A stretch of 64,000 bases of DNA from Bacteroidota bacterium (GTDB taxonomy: Bacteria > Bacteroidota > Bacteroidia > B-17B0 > Aurantibacillaceae): assembly GCA_016702705.1 (NCBI GenBank), contig JADJDM010000001.1:1-64000 (forward strand), in the 5' to 3' direction. Below are positions 39,931 through 48,941 of the stretch, one piece after another (positions within the stretch are counted from its first letter, which is position 1; each line of letters opens with the position of its first letter). Below the pieces are notes generated by a model, which saw nothing but the letters and a program-made list of their open reading frames with translations, was not told the origin of the DNA and made no database searches. Both the position numbers and the translations under genes were made by a program.

Positions 39931-40516
39931 TAAATTCACAGAGAGACAAATTCAAATCATTGAGGCTGCTACCAAAAGAATTGATGAGCATGGCATTCAG
40001 GATTTAACTATTAAAACCCTCGCAGCTGATTTAAATTTATCTGAAGCTGCATTATATCGTCATTTTAAAAGCAAGAATGAAATTTTGCTAGGCTTACTAA
40101 CTTATTTTATTGAAGAAATGAAAGAAAGGCTTGGTTTAATTCTTTCTAATAAAGATCGTAGCCCATCAGAACTTTTGAAAGATCTTTTTGATTCGCAATT
40201 AAAAACATTTGTCAAAAAGCCTTCGGTGGTTAGTGTGATTTTTTCTGAAGGTATTTTTCAGTTCAATAAAGAGCTATCATCTACTGTTTCATCTATGATG
40301 GAATTAATGCAGAATCATATCGAAGATATAGTAAAGAAGGGTCAGGCAAATGACTCTTTTAGTAAGATTGTGGGCGTTTCAATAACAACAACCATTATCA
40401 TGGGAGGTATGCGTATTACGGTACTTAAATGGAAACTATCGGGTCATAATTCAGATTTAATTAAAGATGGCAATAAAGTATTGAGCGGAATATTAAAAAT
40501 GATAGAAACAAAATAA
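39920..40516 (+). CDS. TetR/AcrR-family transcriptional regulator
   Basis: 198-residue repressor-type protein. The N-terminal helix-turn-helix (RQIQIIEAATKRIDEHGIQD, LTIKTLAADLNLSEAALYRHFKSKNEIL) is textbook TetR; the rest is an all-helical ligand domain. Start MNNNKF overlaps the previous gene. It is embedded in the module, so it may control it in addition to the Crp/Fnr box. Ligand unknown. Confidence 0.88.
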   Translation: MNNNKFTERQIQIIEAATKRIDEHGIQDLTIKTLAADLNLSEAALYRHFKSKNEILLGLLTYFIEEMKERLGLILSNKDRSPSELLKDLFDSQLKTFVKKPSVVSVIFSEGIFQFNKELSSTVSSMMELMQNHIEDIVKKGQANDSFSKIVGVSITTTIIMGGMRITVLKWKLSGHNSDLIKDGNKVLSGILKMIETK

Positions 40517-40520
40517 AAAC

Positions 40521-40913
40521 ATGAAAACAATTATTTTAAAAATTTCGGGAACAATACTTACTTTATTTGCATTAATTACTCTTTTTATGAGTACATCTGT
40601 GATCTTTGATTTATTTGGGATAAGAGAGAAGGAAGGTAATTATGTGTTATTTGTAGTGATTTCTAATTTCATTGCCGCATTTATGTATCTGCTAGGTGCA
40701 TATGGCTTATTTACTGAAAAGAAATGGTCTACAAAACTACTATTAATTACAACAACAATTCTAATTGTAAGTTTTATTGGGCTTTTAATTCATGCTAATT
40801 CTGGTGGAATTTATGAGCATAAAACTATTAAAGCTATGTTATCACGTATTGCCATTACGGGAGCATTTGCAGGTATATCATGGTATTTTATAACAAAAAA
40901 AACAGCACAATGA
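40521..40913 (+). CDS. small four-helix membrane protein of unknown function
   Basis: 130 residues; helices at about 7-27, 43-63, 72-90 and 105-123. Basic C-terminus (FITKKTAQ). No motif recognised. The stop codon overlaps the next start as ATGA, a sign of translational coupling. Confidence 0.65.
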   Translation: MKTIILKISGTILTLFALITLFMSTSVIFDLFGIREKEGNYVLFVVISNFIAAFMYLLGAYGLFTEKKWSTKLLLITTTILIVSFIGLLIHANSGGIYEHKTIKAMLSRIAITGAFAGISWYFITKKTAQ

Positions 40914-41395
40914 AAAAGCATTTAGCAATAGCAACAATGATTCTCATGAGTATCATTTATGGTTGTAATAATTCAGTAAAAGAGCATAATAGCGAAACTT
41001 TGCAAAGTCAACAATCAGAAGTAACAGAGGAGATTACACATCACCACGATGAGAGTGACTCCATTGAATTTAATAACGGAGCTAAATGGAAAGTTGTTCC
41101 AGATATGATGAAACATATTAGAAATATGGAGTCAGATATTAATCGTTTAGCTGAAGCTAAAAACACGGAATTAAATGATTTCAATAAACTTGGAGCTAGC
41201 TTGCAGAAAAATATTGATCTATTAACTTCTAATTGTACTATGGAAGGAAAAGCGCATGACGAATTACATAAATGGTTGCTACCATACATTGACATGGTAG
41301 ACAAACTGAATAAATCAAAAAATAACGATGAGGCATTGCACACCTTTGAAGAAATAGTGGCTTCCTATAAAACATTCAATATATATTTTGAGTAA
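40910..41395 (+). CDS. His-rich periplasmic lipoprotein of unknown function
   Basis: 161 residues. Lipobox MSIIYGC gives a lipid-anchored Cys near 20. A linker with HHH is followed by NNGAKWKVVPDMMKHIRNM and a helical domain with LTSNCTMEGKAHDELHKWLLPYI. This resembles a helical-bundle domain that I recall near metal-handling genes in Bacteroidota; the role is unknown. No heme motif. Confidence 0.68.
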   Translation: MKKHLAIATMILMSIIYGCNNSVKEHNSETLQSQQSEVTEEITHHHDESDSIEFNNGAKWKVVPDMMKHIRNMESDINRLAEAKNTELNDFNKLGASLQKNIDLLTSNCTMEGKAHDELHKWLLPYIDMVDKLNKSKNNDEALHTFEEIVASYKTFNIYFE

Positions 41396-41396
41396 C

Positions 41397-41855
41397 ATGA
41401 AAACAGTATACCTTACTTTATTTGCTATTTGTTTTAGCCGATGCTTATCCAGTTGCGATAATAAATCACAAAATCAAAAGGTAATCAAAACATCTGATTC
41501 TCTTTTAGTGGTAAGGGAAATTGACACACTTAAATTGATAAATAATAAATGTTTTAGTTGTCATAATCCTGATTTGAAAATTGATAACCGTTTAGCTCCT
41601 CCAATTTTTAAGGTAAGAGAGCATTATCTTTCAGATTCTATTACTAAGGTTGAATTTGTAAACGCCATTTGGAAATTTGTACAAAACCCTTCTGAAGAAT
41701 TGTCAATTATGCCAGGAGCGGTCAGGAATTTTAGTTTAATGCCAAAACAAAATTTCAAGGAAGAAGAAGTAAAAATAATCGCTAGTTATTTGTTTGATAA
41801 TGATGTATCAAGTGATATCTGGTATAATAAATGGGATTCGCTAAATGAAAAATAA
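41397..41855 (+). CDS. periplasmic c-type cytochrome
   Basis: 152 residues with a lipoprotein-like signal (CFSRCLSSC) and one heme motif CFSCH near residue 53. A Met ligand is likely among PGAVRNFSLMPKQNF (MPKQ is a common cytochrome c motif). Probably an electron carrier of the module. Confidence 0.8.
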   Translation: MKTVYLTLFAICFSRCLSSCDNKSQNQKVIKTSDSLLVVREIDTLKLINNKCFSCHNPDLKIDNRLAPPIFKVREHYLSDSITKVEFVNAIWKFVQNPSEELSIMPGAVRNFSLMPKQNFKEEEVKIIASYLFDNDVSSDIWYNKWDSLNEK

Positions 41856-41878
41856 AGTGCCGATTTAAAATAGAAATC

Positions 41879-42169
41879 ATGAACATAAAATCATTCCACA
41901 CCGAAGAAAAGCCTGTCAGCGCAAAGAAATTATTTTCTACAACTGAAGGAAATGTTACTGCTTTACAAATCAAAGCAAACGGCATATAAAAAGAACATAT
42001 ATAACAACTGTTCCTGCTTTACTCATTTGTATTAATGGCAACGCTGCTTTTTTAAAAACAAAAAGGTGTAACAGAAAAATTGTCAAGTGGTGATATTGTT
42101 AACATTGAGCCAAATGTAAAACATTGGGTAGAAGGGATAGATGAATGTCAATTACTTCTAATTAAGTAA
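41879..42169 (+). CDS. small cupin-like protein (two or more frameshifts)
   Basis: Read across frames: MNIKSFHTEEKPVSAKKLFS, EGNVTALQIKANG, LKEHITTVPALLICINGNAAF, GVTEKLSSGDIVNIEP, NVKHWVEG, DECQLLLIK. The order H-T-x-V-P-A, G-x-A, L-x-x-G-D, and P-N-V-K-H-W is a cupin barrel of about 96 residues. Breaks near 41988 and 42055. Last gene of the module; possible metal-binding sensor or enzyme. Confidence 0.6.
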
Positions 42170-42302
42170 AATTATTCTTAATTATTTGGCAAGACATATA
42201 ATTCTTATTTCAGAAAGTAAAACTTAGACCATGTTTCAGATGTAGATTTTTTTTGTAAAAATCATGCGTGTCAATAAAAATTACACAATAATTAACATTA
42301 AA

Positions 42303-42332
42303 TTTGGTATTGAATAGAATAAATTATCTTTG
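42303..42332 (+). promoter_or_regulatory. promoter of the Crp/Fnr gene
   Basis: TTTG at 42303-42306 and TATCTTTG at 42325-42332, spaced 18 bases: a full -33/-7 pair. The -7 box ends four bases before the ATG at 42337, so the transcript would be leaderless or nearly so. Confidence 0.55.
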
Positions 42333-42336
42333 CTAT

Positions 42337-43036
42337 ATGTTTTCAAATAAATTATTTAAAAAATATTGCTCAGCTGAATGGTTGCCAATATTTGATATGA
42401 ATAAATCAACTATTCATGTTAAAGCTAAACAGAGAATTTTTAATGAAGGAGATCCTGTAAAAGGAGTTTATTTTATTGAAAAAGGAAAGGTTAAGGTATT
42501 ATCAAAGTTTAATGGAAAAGGCGAAAAAATTATTCGTATTGCGGGTAATGATATGATATTGGGGCACAGGGGAATTAATTATAAGCATTATCACATTTCT
42601 TCTGAAGCACTAACTGATACAACCTTAACTTTTTTGCCAATTAATATATTTCTAAAGATTATAAAAGGTAATCCTAATATGGCAATTTATCTTCTGAATT
42701 TTTTTTATAGAGGAATTGCGTGAAGCAGAAGATCGTATGGATAGTTTATTAAATTTCGATCCAAAAAAACGAGTGGCTTTGGTGCTCTTAAAACTAATTG
42801 ATTGTTTTGGTTACGCAAATAAAAACACTAATCTGCTTTCTTTTACACTTACCCGTGCAGATATAGCAAATATGATTGGTACAACTTACGAAACAGTTAT
42901 AAGAACGCTTGCGAAATTCGAAAAACTGAATTATATTGAATTAGTTGGTAAAGAAATAGCGATTAAGAATATTTCAAAATTAAAAGAAATAGCTGCCGAC
43001 GAAACAGTAAGAAAGAAAAGAAAGGCAGCAAAATAG
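42337..43036 (+). CDS. Crp/Fnr-family regulator (one frameshift)
   Basis: About 233 residues: cyclic-nucleotide-binding fold (RIFNEGDPVKGVYFIEKGKVKVL), dimer helix (LLNFFIEELREAEDRMDSL) and winged helix (LTRADIANMIGTTYETVIRTLAKFEKL). The recognition helix keeps Glu and Arg spaced as in FNR/CRP (E-T-V-I-R), the residues that read TGA half-sites. There is only one Cys near the N-terminus (residue 11), so no FNR-type Fe-S cluster; it fits the DNR/NnrR type that senses NO through heme. One extra T at about 42705-42712 splits the frame. Confidence 0.87.
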
Positions 43037-43206
43037 ATTTACTTAGTGTCAGCAGAAAACTATTCTTTTATCACTTGTAAAAATAGTTATGATGCGAGGC
43101 TGTGAACAAAGTGCAGTTGAAGTTTTCCTGCAAACGCTAGTTATAGAGAAAGCATTTCATCAACCAAACTTTGATTAATCCAAATTTTTAGGGCAAATTT
43201 TCGCTT

Positions 43207-43236
43207 GTAAACATATGAGTAATGTCATGTGTTTAC
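43207..43236. repeat. inverted repeat between the regulator and cytochrome c-nosZ
   Basis: Arms GTAAACATATGA and TCATGTGTTTAC, 12 bases each with one mismatch, loop GTAATG. No T run follows, so it may be an operator rather than a terminator. Confidence 0.5.
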
Positions 43237-43284
43237 TTTAGTTTAGATGACTATGCTCATTCTCGCGTTTTTATTATTGTTTTA

Positions 43285-43296
43285 TGATTGTAATCA
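43285..43296 (+). promoter_or_regulatory. Crp/Fnr-type box TGAT-TGTA-ATCA upstream of cytochrome c-nosZ
   Basis: Half-sites extend to TATGATT/AATCATA. A near -7 box GAATTTTG at 43320-43327 would place the box centre near -41, the classic class II activator position. The rest of the 43037-43356 gap holds only the inverted repeat at 43207-43236. Confidence 0.65.
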
Positions 43297-43356
43297 TAAA
43301 AAAGGATACTTTAAACTAAGAATTTTGTATCCAAATTAACAAAAATTAATACTCTT

Positions 43357-43848
43357 ATGAAAACAATCACAGTGTTTGCTTCAATTATGATAGCAGCTAT
43401 CTTTTCTTCATGCGGTGGAGAAGATAAAGCAAAAACAGAAACCGCAACCACAGCTCAAGAAGAGCCGAAAAGCATGGTAGCTGAGCCTGAAAAATATGAT
43501 CCAAAACGAGGCGAAGGAAAATATACTGAGGAGTTACTTGCCTTAACTGATAAATTAAACGAAGAATGGGTAGTTTCTGGAGAAAGTATAACAAACGTAA
43601 AATGTGCTTCTTGCCACAAAATGACGGATGAAAAATTAGTGGGACCAGGTTGGAAGGATGTTACAAAACGTAGAACAGGTTCTTGGATTATGAATTTTAT
43701 TACTAACCCAGATCCTATGATAGACAAAGATCCAGAGGCGCAAGCAATGTTAGAATTATGTCTCGTTCGAATGCCAAACCAAAGCTTATCTGACGCAGAG
43801 GCTAGAAATATATTCGAATACATGAGAAGAAACGACGGAGTAAAATAA
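43357..43848 (+). CDS. lipoprotein cytochrome c upstream of nosZ
   Basis: 163 residues. Lipobox AAIFSSCGG gives the anchored Cys near 19. One heme motif CASCH near residue 84; a Met ligand is likely in CLVRMPNQSLSD. Encoded 17 bases before nosZ, so a likely electron donor to nitrous oxide reductase, as cytochromes are in other clade II nos clusters. Confidence 0.88.
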   Translation: MKTITVFASIMIAAIFSSCGGEDKAKTETATTAQEEPKSMVAEPEKYDPKRGEGKYTEELLALTDKLNEEWVVSGESITNVKCASCHKMTDEKLVGPGWKDVTKRRTGSWIMNFITNPDPMIDKDPEAQAMLELCLVRMPNQSLSDAEARNIFEYMRRNDGVK

Positions 43849-43865
43849 ATAACTAAAAATAATAT

Positions 43866-45851
43866 ATGAAAAATTTATTTAAAATAGCTGTATTAACTGG
43901 TTTAGTTGCAGCTTCGGGATTACAGTCTTGTAAACCAAAAGACACATCGAACGCGGTGAGTGGCGATGCAGGAGTAAAATCCTATGTTGCTCCCGGAAAG
44001 TACGATGAAGTATACAATTTTGTGAGTGGTGGATTTAGCGGACAAATGAGCGTATATGGATTACCTTCAGGTCGTTTATTAAGAGTTATACCAGTTTTTT
44101 CTACTGATCCTGAAAAAGGTTGGGGTTATAGCGAGGAAACAAAACCAATGTTAAATACATCACATGGTATGGTTCCTTGGGACGATTTACATCACGTTCA
44201 ACTTTCTAAAACAAATGGTGAATACGATGGAAAATGGGTATTTGCAAATGCAAATAACACACCTCGTGTTGCCCGTGTAGATTTAACTACCTTCCGTACC
44301 GCTGAAATTATTGAATTACCAAACAGTGGAGGTAATCACTCATCACCATTTATTACTGAAAACACAGAGTATGTGGTAGCAGGAACTCGTTTTAGCGTTC
44401 CACCAGATGATGTTAACGGAGATGTTCCAATTGATTCTTACAAGGAAAACTTTAAGGGAACACTTAGTTTTATTAGTGTTGCAAAAGAAGATGGTAAAAT
44501 GGATGTTGCTTTTCAAATTCAATGTCCTGGTGTTAACTTCGATTTAAGTCGTGCTGGTAAAGGCGTTTCACATGGTTGGTTTTTCTTTTCTTGTTATAAT
44601 ACAGAGCAAGCAAATACATTGTTAGAAGTAAATGCTTCACAAAAAGATAAAGACTTTATTATGGCTGTTAATTGGAAAAAAGCTGAAGAATACATTAAGG
44701 CAGGAAAGGGTAGAAAACAAGCTGTAAAATATGCTCATAATACTTATAGCGAGAAAACGCATACTGCAACTTCAGAAATTAAAACAGAAGTTATTGTATT
44801 AGATTCAAAAGAATTAAAAGACATTTGTTACTTTATTCCTTGTCCTAAATCACCTCATGGTTGCGACGTTTCTCCAACTGGTGAATATATTGTAGGTAGT
44901 GGAAAATTAGCTGCTCTTATTCCAGTATTTAGTTATGATAAAATGTTGAAGGCCATTGCAGCAAAAAGCTTTGACGGCGAATATGATGGAATTCCAGTTA
45001 TTAAATATGAAGCTGCATTACATGGTGAAGTAAAAAAGCCAGGATTAGGGCCTTTGCATACAGAATTTGATGACAATGGAAATGCTTACACATCAATGTT
45101 CGTGTCTTCAGAAGTAGTTAAATGGAATATCAAAGATTTGAAAGTGCTAGACAGACAGCCTACTTTCTATTCTATTGGGCACTTGTGTGTAGTTGGTGGT
45201 GATACAAAAAAACCAGCTGGAAAATACTTAATAGCCTACAATAAAATAACTAAAGATCGTTATTTACCAACTGGTCCTGAACTTTCTCAAAGTGCACAAT
45301 TATTTGATATTAGTGGAGAGAAAATGAAATTAATATTAGATTTCCCAACAATTGGCGAACCTCATTATGCACAAGCAGTATCAGCGAGCGTTATTAAAGA
45401 TAAGTCAGTTAAAATGTTTAAGATTGATGATAATTCACATCCTTATGTTTCAAAAGGTGAAGGAGAAACTAAAGTAGTTAGAGAAGGAAATAAAGTTCAT
45501 GTTTATATGACTGCAATTAGATCACATTTAACTCCTGATAATATTGAAGGAATTAAAATGGGTGATGAAGTGTATTTTCATGTAACTAATTTAGAGCAAG
45601 ATTGGGATGTTCCCCATGGATTTGCAATTAAAGGAGCTGATAACGCAGAATTACTTGTTATGCCAGGAGAAACACAAACTTTAAAATGGACTCCTACTAA
45701 GGTTGGTATTTCTCCTATGTATTGCACAGATTTTTGTAGTGCACTACATCAAGAGATGACAGGTTACGTAAGAGTATCTCCTGCTGGAAGTAATGTTCCT
45801 CTTAAATTTGGTACTGGAGCTACTAAACCAGTAGTTGCTGCTGCCAAATAA
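43866..45851 (+). CDS. nosZ: nitrous oxide reductase, Sec-exported clade II type
   Basis: Periplasmic copper enzyme reducing N2O to N2. 661 residues, intact. The signal has no twin-arginine and ends in a lipobox (AASGLQSC), as in clade II enzymes. CuZ-site histidines begin with H100 and H109-H110 (PWDDLHHVQLS); the beta-propeller segments SPHGCDVSPTGEYIVGSGKL and GPLHTEFDDNGNAYTSMF are typical. The CuA motif CTDFCSALHQEM is at 620-631. A terminator follows, so nosL-nosD-nosF-nosY may have their own promoter or rely on read-through. Confidence 0.96.
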   Translation: MKNLFKIAVLTGLVAASGLQSCKPKDTSNAVSGDAGVKSYVAPGKYDEVYNFVSGGFSGQMSVYGLPSGRLLRVIPVFSTDPEKGWGYSEETKPMLNTSHGMVPWDDLHHVQLSKTNGEYDGKWVFANANNTPRVARVDLTTFRTAEIIELPNSGGNHSSPFITENTEYVVAGTRFSVPPDDVNGDVPIDSYKENFKGTLSFISVAKEDGKMDVAFQIQCPGVNFDLSRAGKGVSHGWFFFSCYNTEQANTLLEVNASQKDKDFIMAVNWKKAEEYIKAGKGRKQAVKYAHNTYSEKTHTATSEIKTEVIVLDSKELKDICYFIPCPKSPHGCDVSPTGEYIVGSGKLAALIPVFSYDKMLKAIAAKSFDGEYDGIPVIKYEAALHGEVKKPGLGPLHTEFDDNGNAYTSMFVSSEVVKWNIKDLKVLDRQPTFYSIGHLCVVGGDTKKPAGKYLIAYNKITKDRYLPTGPELSQSAQLFDISGEKMKLILDFPTIGEPHYAQAVSASVIKDKSVKMFKIDDNSHPYVSKGEGETKVVREGNKVHVYMTAIRSHLTPDNIEGIKMGDEVYFHVTNLEQDWDVPHGFAIKGADNAELLVMPGETQTLKWTPTKVGISPMYCTDFCSALHQEMTGYVRVSPAGSNVPLKFGTGATKPVVAAAK

Positions 45852-45873
45852 TAAACATTATTTGTTATAATTA

Positions 45874-45908
45874 AGGGAGCAGAAAATCGATGATCTGCTC
45901 CCTTTTTA
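45874..45908 (+). terminator. terminator after nosZ
   Basis: Stem AGGGAGCAGA/TCTGCTCCCT with a 10-base loop and a T run. Confidence 0.85.
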
Positions 45909-45982
45909 TTTAATTATAAATAATGAACATAAATGAATGATAGAAATTAACTTGCTAATAGTTAAAATAAACCACCCTTGTT

Positions 45983-46562
45983 ATGAATACCATGAAAAAT
46001 AGCAGTCCAAAAATATTACTTCTGTTTGCAGGGATTCTTTTAGTCGTTTCCCTATTTTATCCAATCTGGAGAATTGAGTTAGATGCTCCGCAATATCCAG
46101 AAGGATTAGCTCTAACGATACATGCAAATAAAATGGGTGGTGATGTTGATATTATTAACGGACTAAATCACTATATCGGAATGAAAACACTTCATGCTGA
46201 TGAGTTTATTGAATTTACAATTTTACCTTATATAATTAGTTCTTTTGCCTTAGCTTGTTTAGTGGTAATTTTTATTAAAAAAAAGAAAGCTTTACATTTA
46301 CTATTTGGAGCTTTTGTTTTATTCGGCGTAATTGCAATGATTGATTTTTGGAGATGGGAATATAATTATGGGCATAATTTAGATCCAACTGCGGCCATTA
46401 TAGTTCCAGGCATGGCTTATCAGCCACCATTAATTGGTTTTAAACAATTATTAAATTTTGGAGCTTATTCAATTCCAGATGTTGGAGGATGGCTTTTTAT
46501 TGTAAGTGGTTTATTAATGGCGACAGCCGTATTTTTAATATATTTAAAAACAAAAAGAATGA
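45983..46562 (+). CDS. membrane protein of the nos cluster
   Basis: About 192 residues before the nosL start. Four helices at about 10-27, 75-94, 102-119 and 162-184, with YPIWRIELDAPQYPEGL after the first. Proteins with this start occur between nosZ and nosL in Bacteroidota nos clusters; the role is not settled. The frame runs straight on into nosL, but in the neighbouring frame the text would end K-Q-K-E at a TGA overlapping nosL's ATG. One missing base in an A run could cause the apparent fusion. Start at 45983 or 45992. Confidence 0.75.
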
Positions 46563-46996
46563 AAAAACAAAATATATCAGTAGTAGTTATACTTGCATTA
46601 CTATTTTCCTTTTCCTCATGTCAACCAAAACAGCCTGATGCTATAAAAATAAATACTGATAATTGCGATAACTGCGGTATGACTATATCAAATCCGAAAT
46701 TTGCAGCTGTATTATTTACTTCAAAAGGTAGAACATATAAATTTGATGATATTTCTTGCTTACTAGTTTATAAAAATGATAATATTGAAAAAGCAAACGG
46801 TGCTGGATTATACGTTACCAATTTTTTAAACGATAATCAACTACTACCTGCAGAAAAGGCTGTGTATATTATTGGTGATAATGTAAAGAGCCCAATGGGT
46901 GGTAATATTGCAGCATTTGAAAATAAAGAAAGTGCCAATAAATATGCAATCGATTTGTCAGCTGAGTTTATAGATTGGAGCGCTATCAATAATTAA
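46559..46996 (+). CDS. nosL: NosL copper-chaperone lipoprotein
   Basis: 145 residues. The start MKKQNISVVVILALLFSFSSC is a complete lipoprotein signal, so this is read as its own gene although the frame is open from 45983. The Cu(I)-binding motif is in DNCDNCGMTISNPKFAAV; the KFDDISCLLVY segment carries another Cys. NosL delivers copper to NosZ. The last base of its stop is the first base of the nosD ATG. Confidence 0.88.
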   Translation: MKKQNISVVVILALLFSFSSCQPKQPDAIKINTDNCDNCGMTISNPKFAAVLFTSKGRTYKFDDISCLLVYKNDNIEKANGAGLYVTNFLNDNQLLPAEKAVYIIGDNVKSPMGGNIAAFENKESANKYAIDLSAEFIDWSAINN

Positions 46997-48231
46997 TGAG
47001 AAAATTTATTGCCATATTATTATTTACTTCTACTGCTTCTATTTTATGTGCAAATAAAATTGAAGTTGGGAAAAACTTGCAATATAAAAGTATAAAAAGT
47101 GCCCTTGATGAAATTGAAAACGGAGATACTATTTATGTTCACGAAGGCATTTATAAAGAAGGCAACATTGTAATTAATAAAGAAGTTAAATTAATAGGCA
47201 TTAATTTTCCAGTATTAGATGGTCAAAAAAAATATGAAATTCTATCTATTAAAGCGGCCAATACTTTAGTATCGGGATTTAAAATGCAACGCTCTGGATT
47301 TGCTACTTTAGATGATCCATGTGCTATAAAGGTTTATGATACTCGAAACGTCACTATTCAAGATAATATTTTCGATGATAATTTTTTCGGAATTTACATT
47401 CAATTTAGTAAAAAATGTACTATTAAAAATAATCACATTACAGCATATGGCGTAGAAGAACAACAAATTGGAAATGGCATACATTGTTGGAAAAGTGATA
47501 GCTTATTAGTAATTGCAAATAAAATATCTGGTCACAGAGATGGAATTTATTTTGAGTTTGTAACCAACTCCGTTATTTGGAGAAATATTTCAACTTCAAA
47601 TATTCGCTATGGCCTACATTTTATGTTCTCAAATAGTGACTCTTACATTTCTAATGTGTTTAAAAATAATGGCGCAGGTGTATCTGTAATGTTTACTAAT
47701 AAGGTAAAAATGTTTAATAATACGTTTACTGAGAATTGGGGTGATGCTGCCTATGGCTTATTTCTAAAGGAAATATCAGATAGTTATATTTTCGGGAATA
47801 GGTTTTATAAAAATACGGAAGGCATCCACATGGAAGGCACAAGCAGAATTAAGGTAGAAAAAAATGTTTTCGAATCCAATGGTTGGGGAATGAAAATTCA
47901 AGCTAGTTGCATGGATAATGAAATTGTATCAAATAATTTTGTGGGTAATACTTTTGATATTAGCACCAATGGCTCTCTTGTGTTAAATACTTTTAATGGA
48001 AATTATTGGGATAAATATGAAGGTTATGATTTGGATAAAAATAAAATAGGAGATGTTCCTTATCATCCTCTTAGTCTCTTTTCTGTTGTTGTGGAAAAAA
48101 ATCCACCAGCTATGCTTCTATTCAGAAGTTTCATGGTTACCCTATTAGATAAATCAGAAAAAATAATACCTAGTTTAACGCCTGATAATTTTATTGATAA
48201 TACACCTTTAATGCATTCTTTAAAATTATGA
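46996..48231 (+). CDS. nosD: NosD periplasmic parallel beta-helix protein
   Basis: 411 residues with a signal peptide (FIAILLFTSTASILCA) and a long run of beta-helix repeats (NVTIQDNIFDDNFFGIYI, IRYGLHFMFSNSDSYI, DSYIFGNRFYKNTEGIH), then NGNYWDKYEGYDLDKNKIGDVPYHP, a NosD signature. Needed for maturation of the CuZ centre together with NosF and NosY. Intact; overlaps nosF by four bases. Confidence 0.94.
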   Translation: MRKFIAILLFTSTASILCANKIEVGKNLQYKSIKSALDEIENGDTIYVHEGIYKEGNIVINKEVKLIGINFPVLDGQKKYEILSIKAANTLVSGFKMQRSGFATLDDPCAIKVYDTRNVTIQDNIFDDNFFGIYIQFSKKCTIKNNHITAYGVEEQQIGNGIHCWKSDSLLVIANKISGHRDGIYFEFVTNSVIWRNISTSNIRYGLHFMFSNSDSYISNVFKNNGAGVSVMFTNKVKMFNNTFTENWGDAAYGLFLKEISDSYIFGNRFYKNTEGIHMEGTSRIKVEKNVFESNGWGMKIQASCMDNEIVSNNFVGNTFDISTNGSLVLNTFNGNYWDKYEGYDLDKNKIGDVPYHPLSLFSVVVEKNPPAMLLFRSFMVTLLDKSEKIIPSLTPDNFIDNTPLMHSLKL

Positions 48232-48941
48232 TAGAAATAACAAATTTATCGAAGAACTTTGGTAAACTCAAAGTTTTAAATAATGTTAATTTATCTTGCA
48301 AGCAAGGTGAATGCATAGCGCTAATTGGCCCAAACGGTTGTGGAAAAACCACTTTAATTAAAAGCATTTTAGGAATGGTAATTCCTTCTAGTGGAAGTAT
48401 AAAATTTAAAGAGGAGTTTATTTCAAAAACATATGAATACCGAAGACATATTGGATACATGCCACAAATTGGTAGGTATCCTGATAATATGACCATTGGA
48501 CAAATTTTAGAAATGATTAAAGAAGTAAGAAAATCGGATAAGCAATTAGACGAAGAATTACTACAACAATTTAAATTGAAAGATTTATACAATAAACGAA
48601 TGAGCACGCTCTCTGGTGGCACAACTCAAAAAGTAAGTGCTACATTGGCGTTTTTGTTTAATCCTGATGTTTTAATACTAGATGAGCCAACTGCGGGCCT
48701 TGACCCTTTAGCATCAGAAATTTTAAAAGAGAAAATTATTTCCGAGAAAAAAAAAGGAAAACTAATTTTAATCACCTCTCATCTATTAAGTGAATTGGAT
48801 GATTTAATAACTCAAATTATTTACATGCAAGATGGGGTGGTAGAATTTCATAAGACGATACAAGATTTAAAATCATCAACTGGTGAGGAAAAAATTTCGA
48901 AAGCTATTGCCAAAATTTTAAAAGAAAGAAACAATGAATAG
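48228..48941 (+). CDS. nosF: NosF ABC transporter ATP-binding protein
   Basis: 237 residues. Walker A GPNGCGKTT near residue 35, Q-loop in IGYMPQIGRYPDN, signature LSGGTTQKV, Walker B VLILDEPTAGLDPLA, switch His in ITSHLLSELD. Powers the NosY permease in copper or sulfur delivery to NosZ. Overlaps nosY by eight bases. Confidence 0.94.
   Translation: MIEITNLSKNFGKLKVLNNVNLSCKQGECIALIGPNGCGKTTLIKSILGMVIPSSGSIKFKEEFISKTYEYRRHIGYMPQIGRYPDNMTIGQILEMIKEVRKSDKQLDEELLQQFKLKDLYNKRMSTLSGGTTQKVSATLAFLFNPDVLILDEPTAGLDPLASEILKEKIISEKKKGKLILITSHLLSELDDLITQIIYMQDGVVEFHKTIQDLKSSTGEEKISKAIAKILKERNNE

Noticed and set aside
45945..45957. Fifth Crp/Fnr box before nosL (TGATAGAAATTA)
   Set aside because: Only one half-site matches; no TANNTTTG box at a fitting distance.
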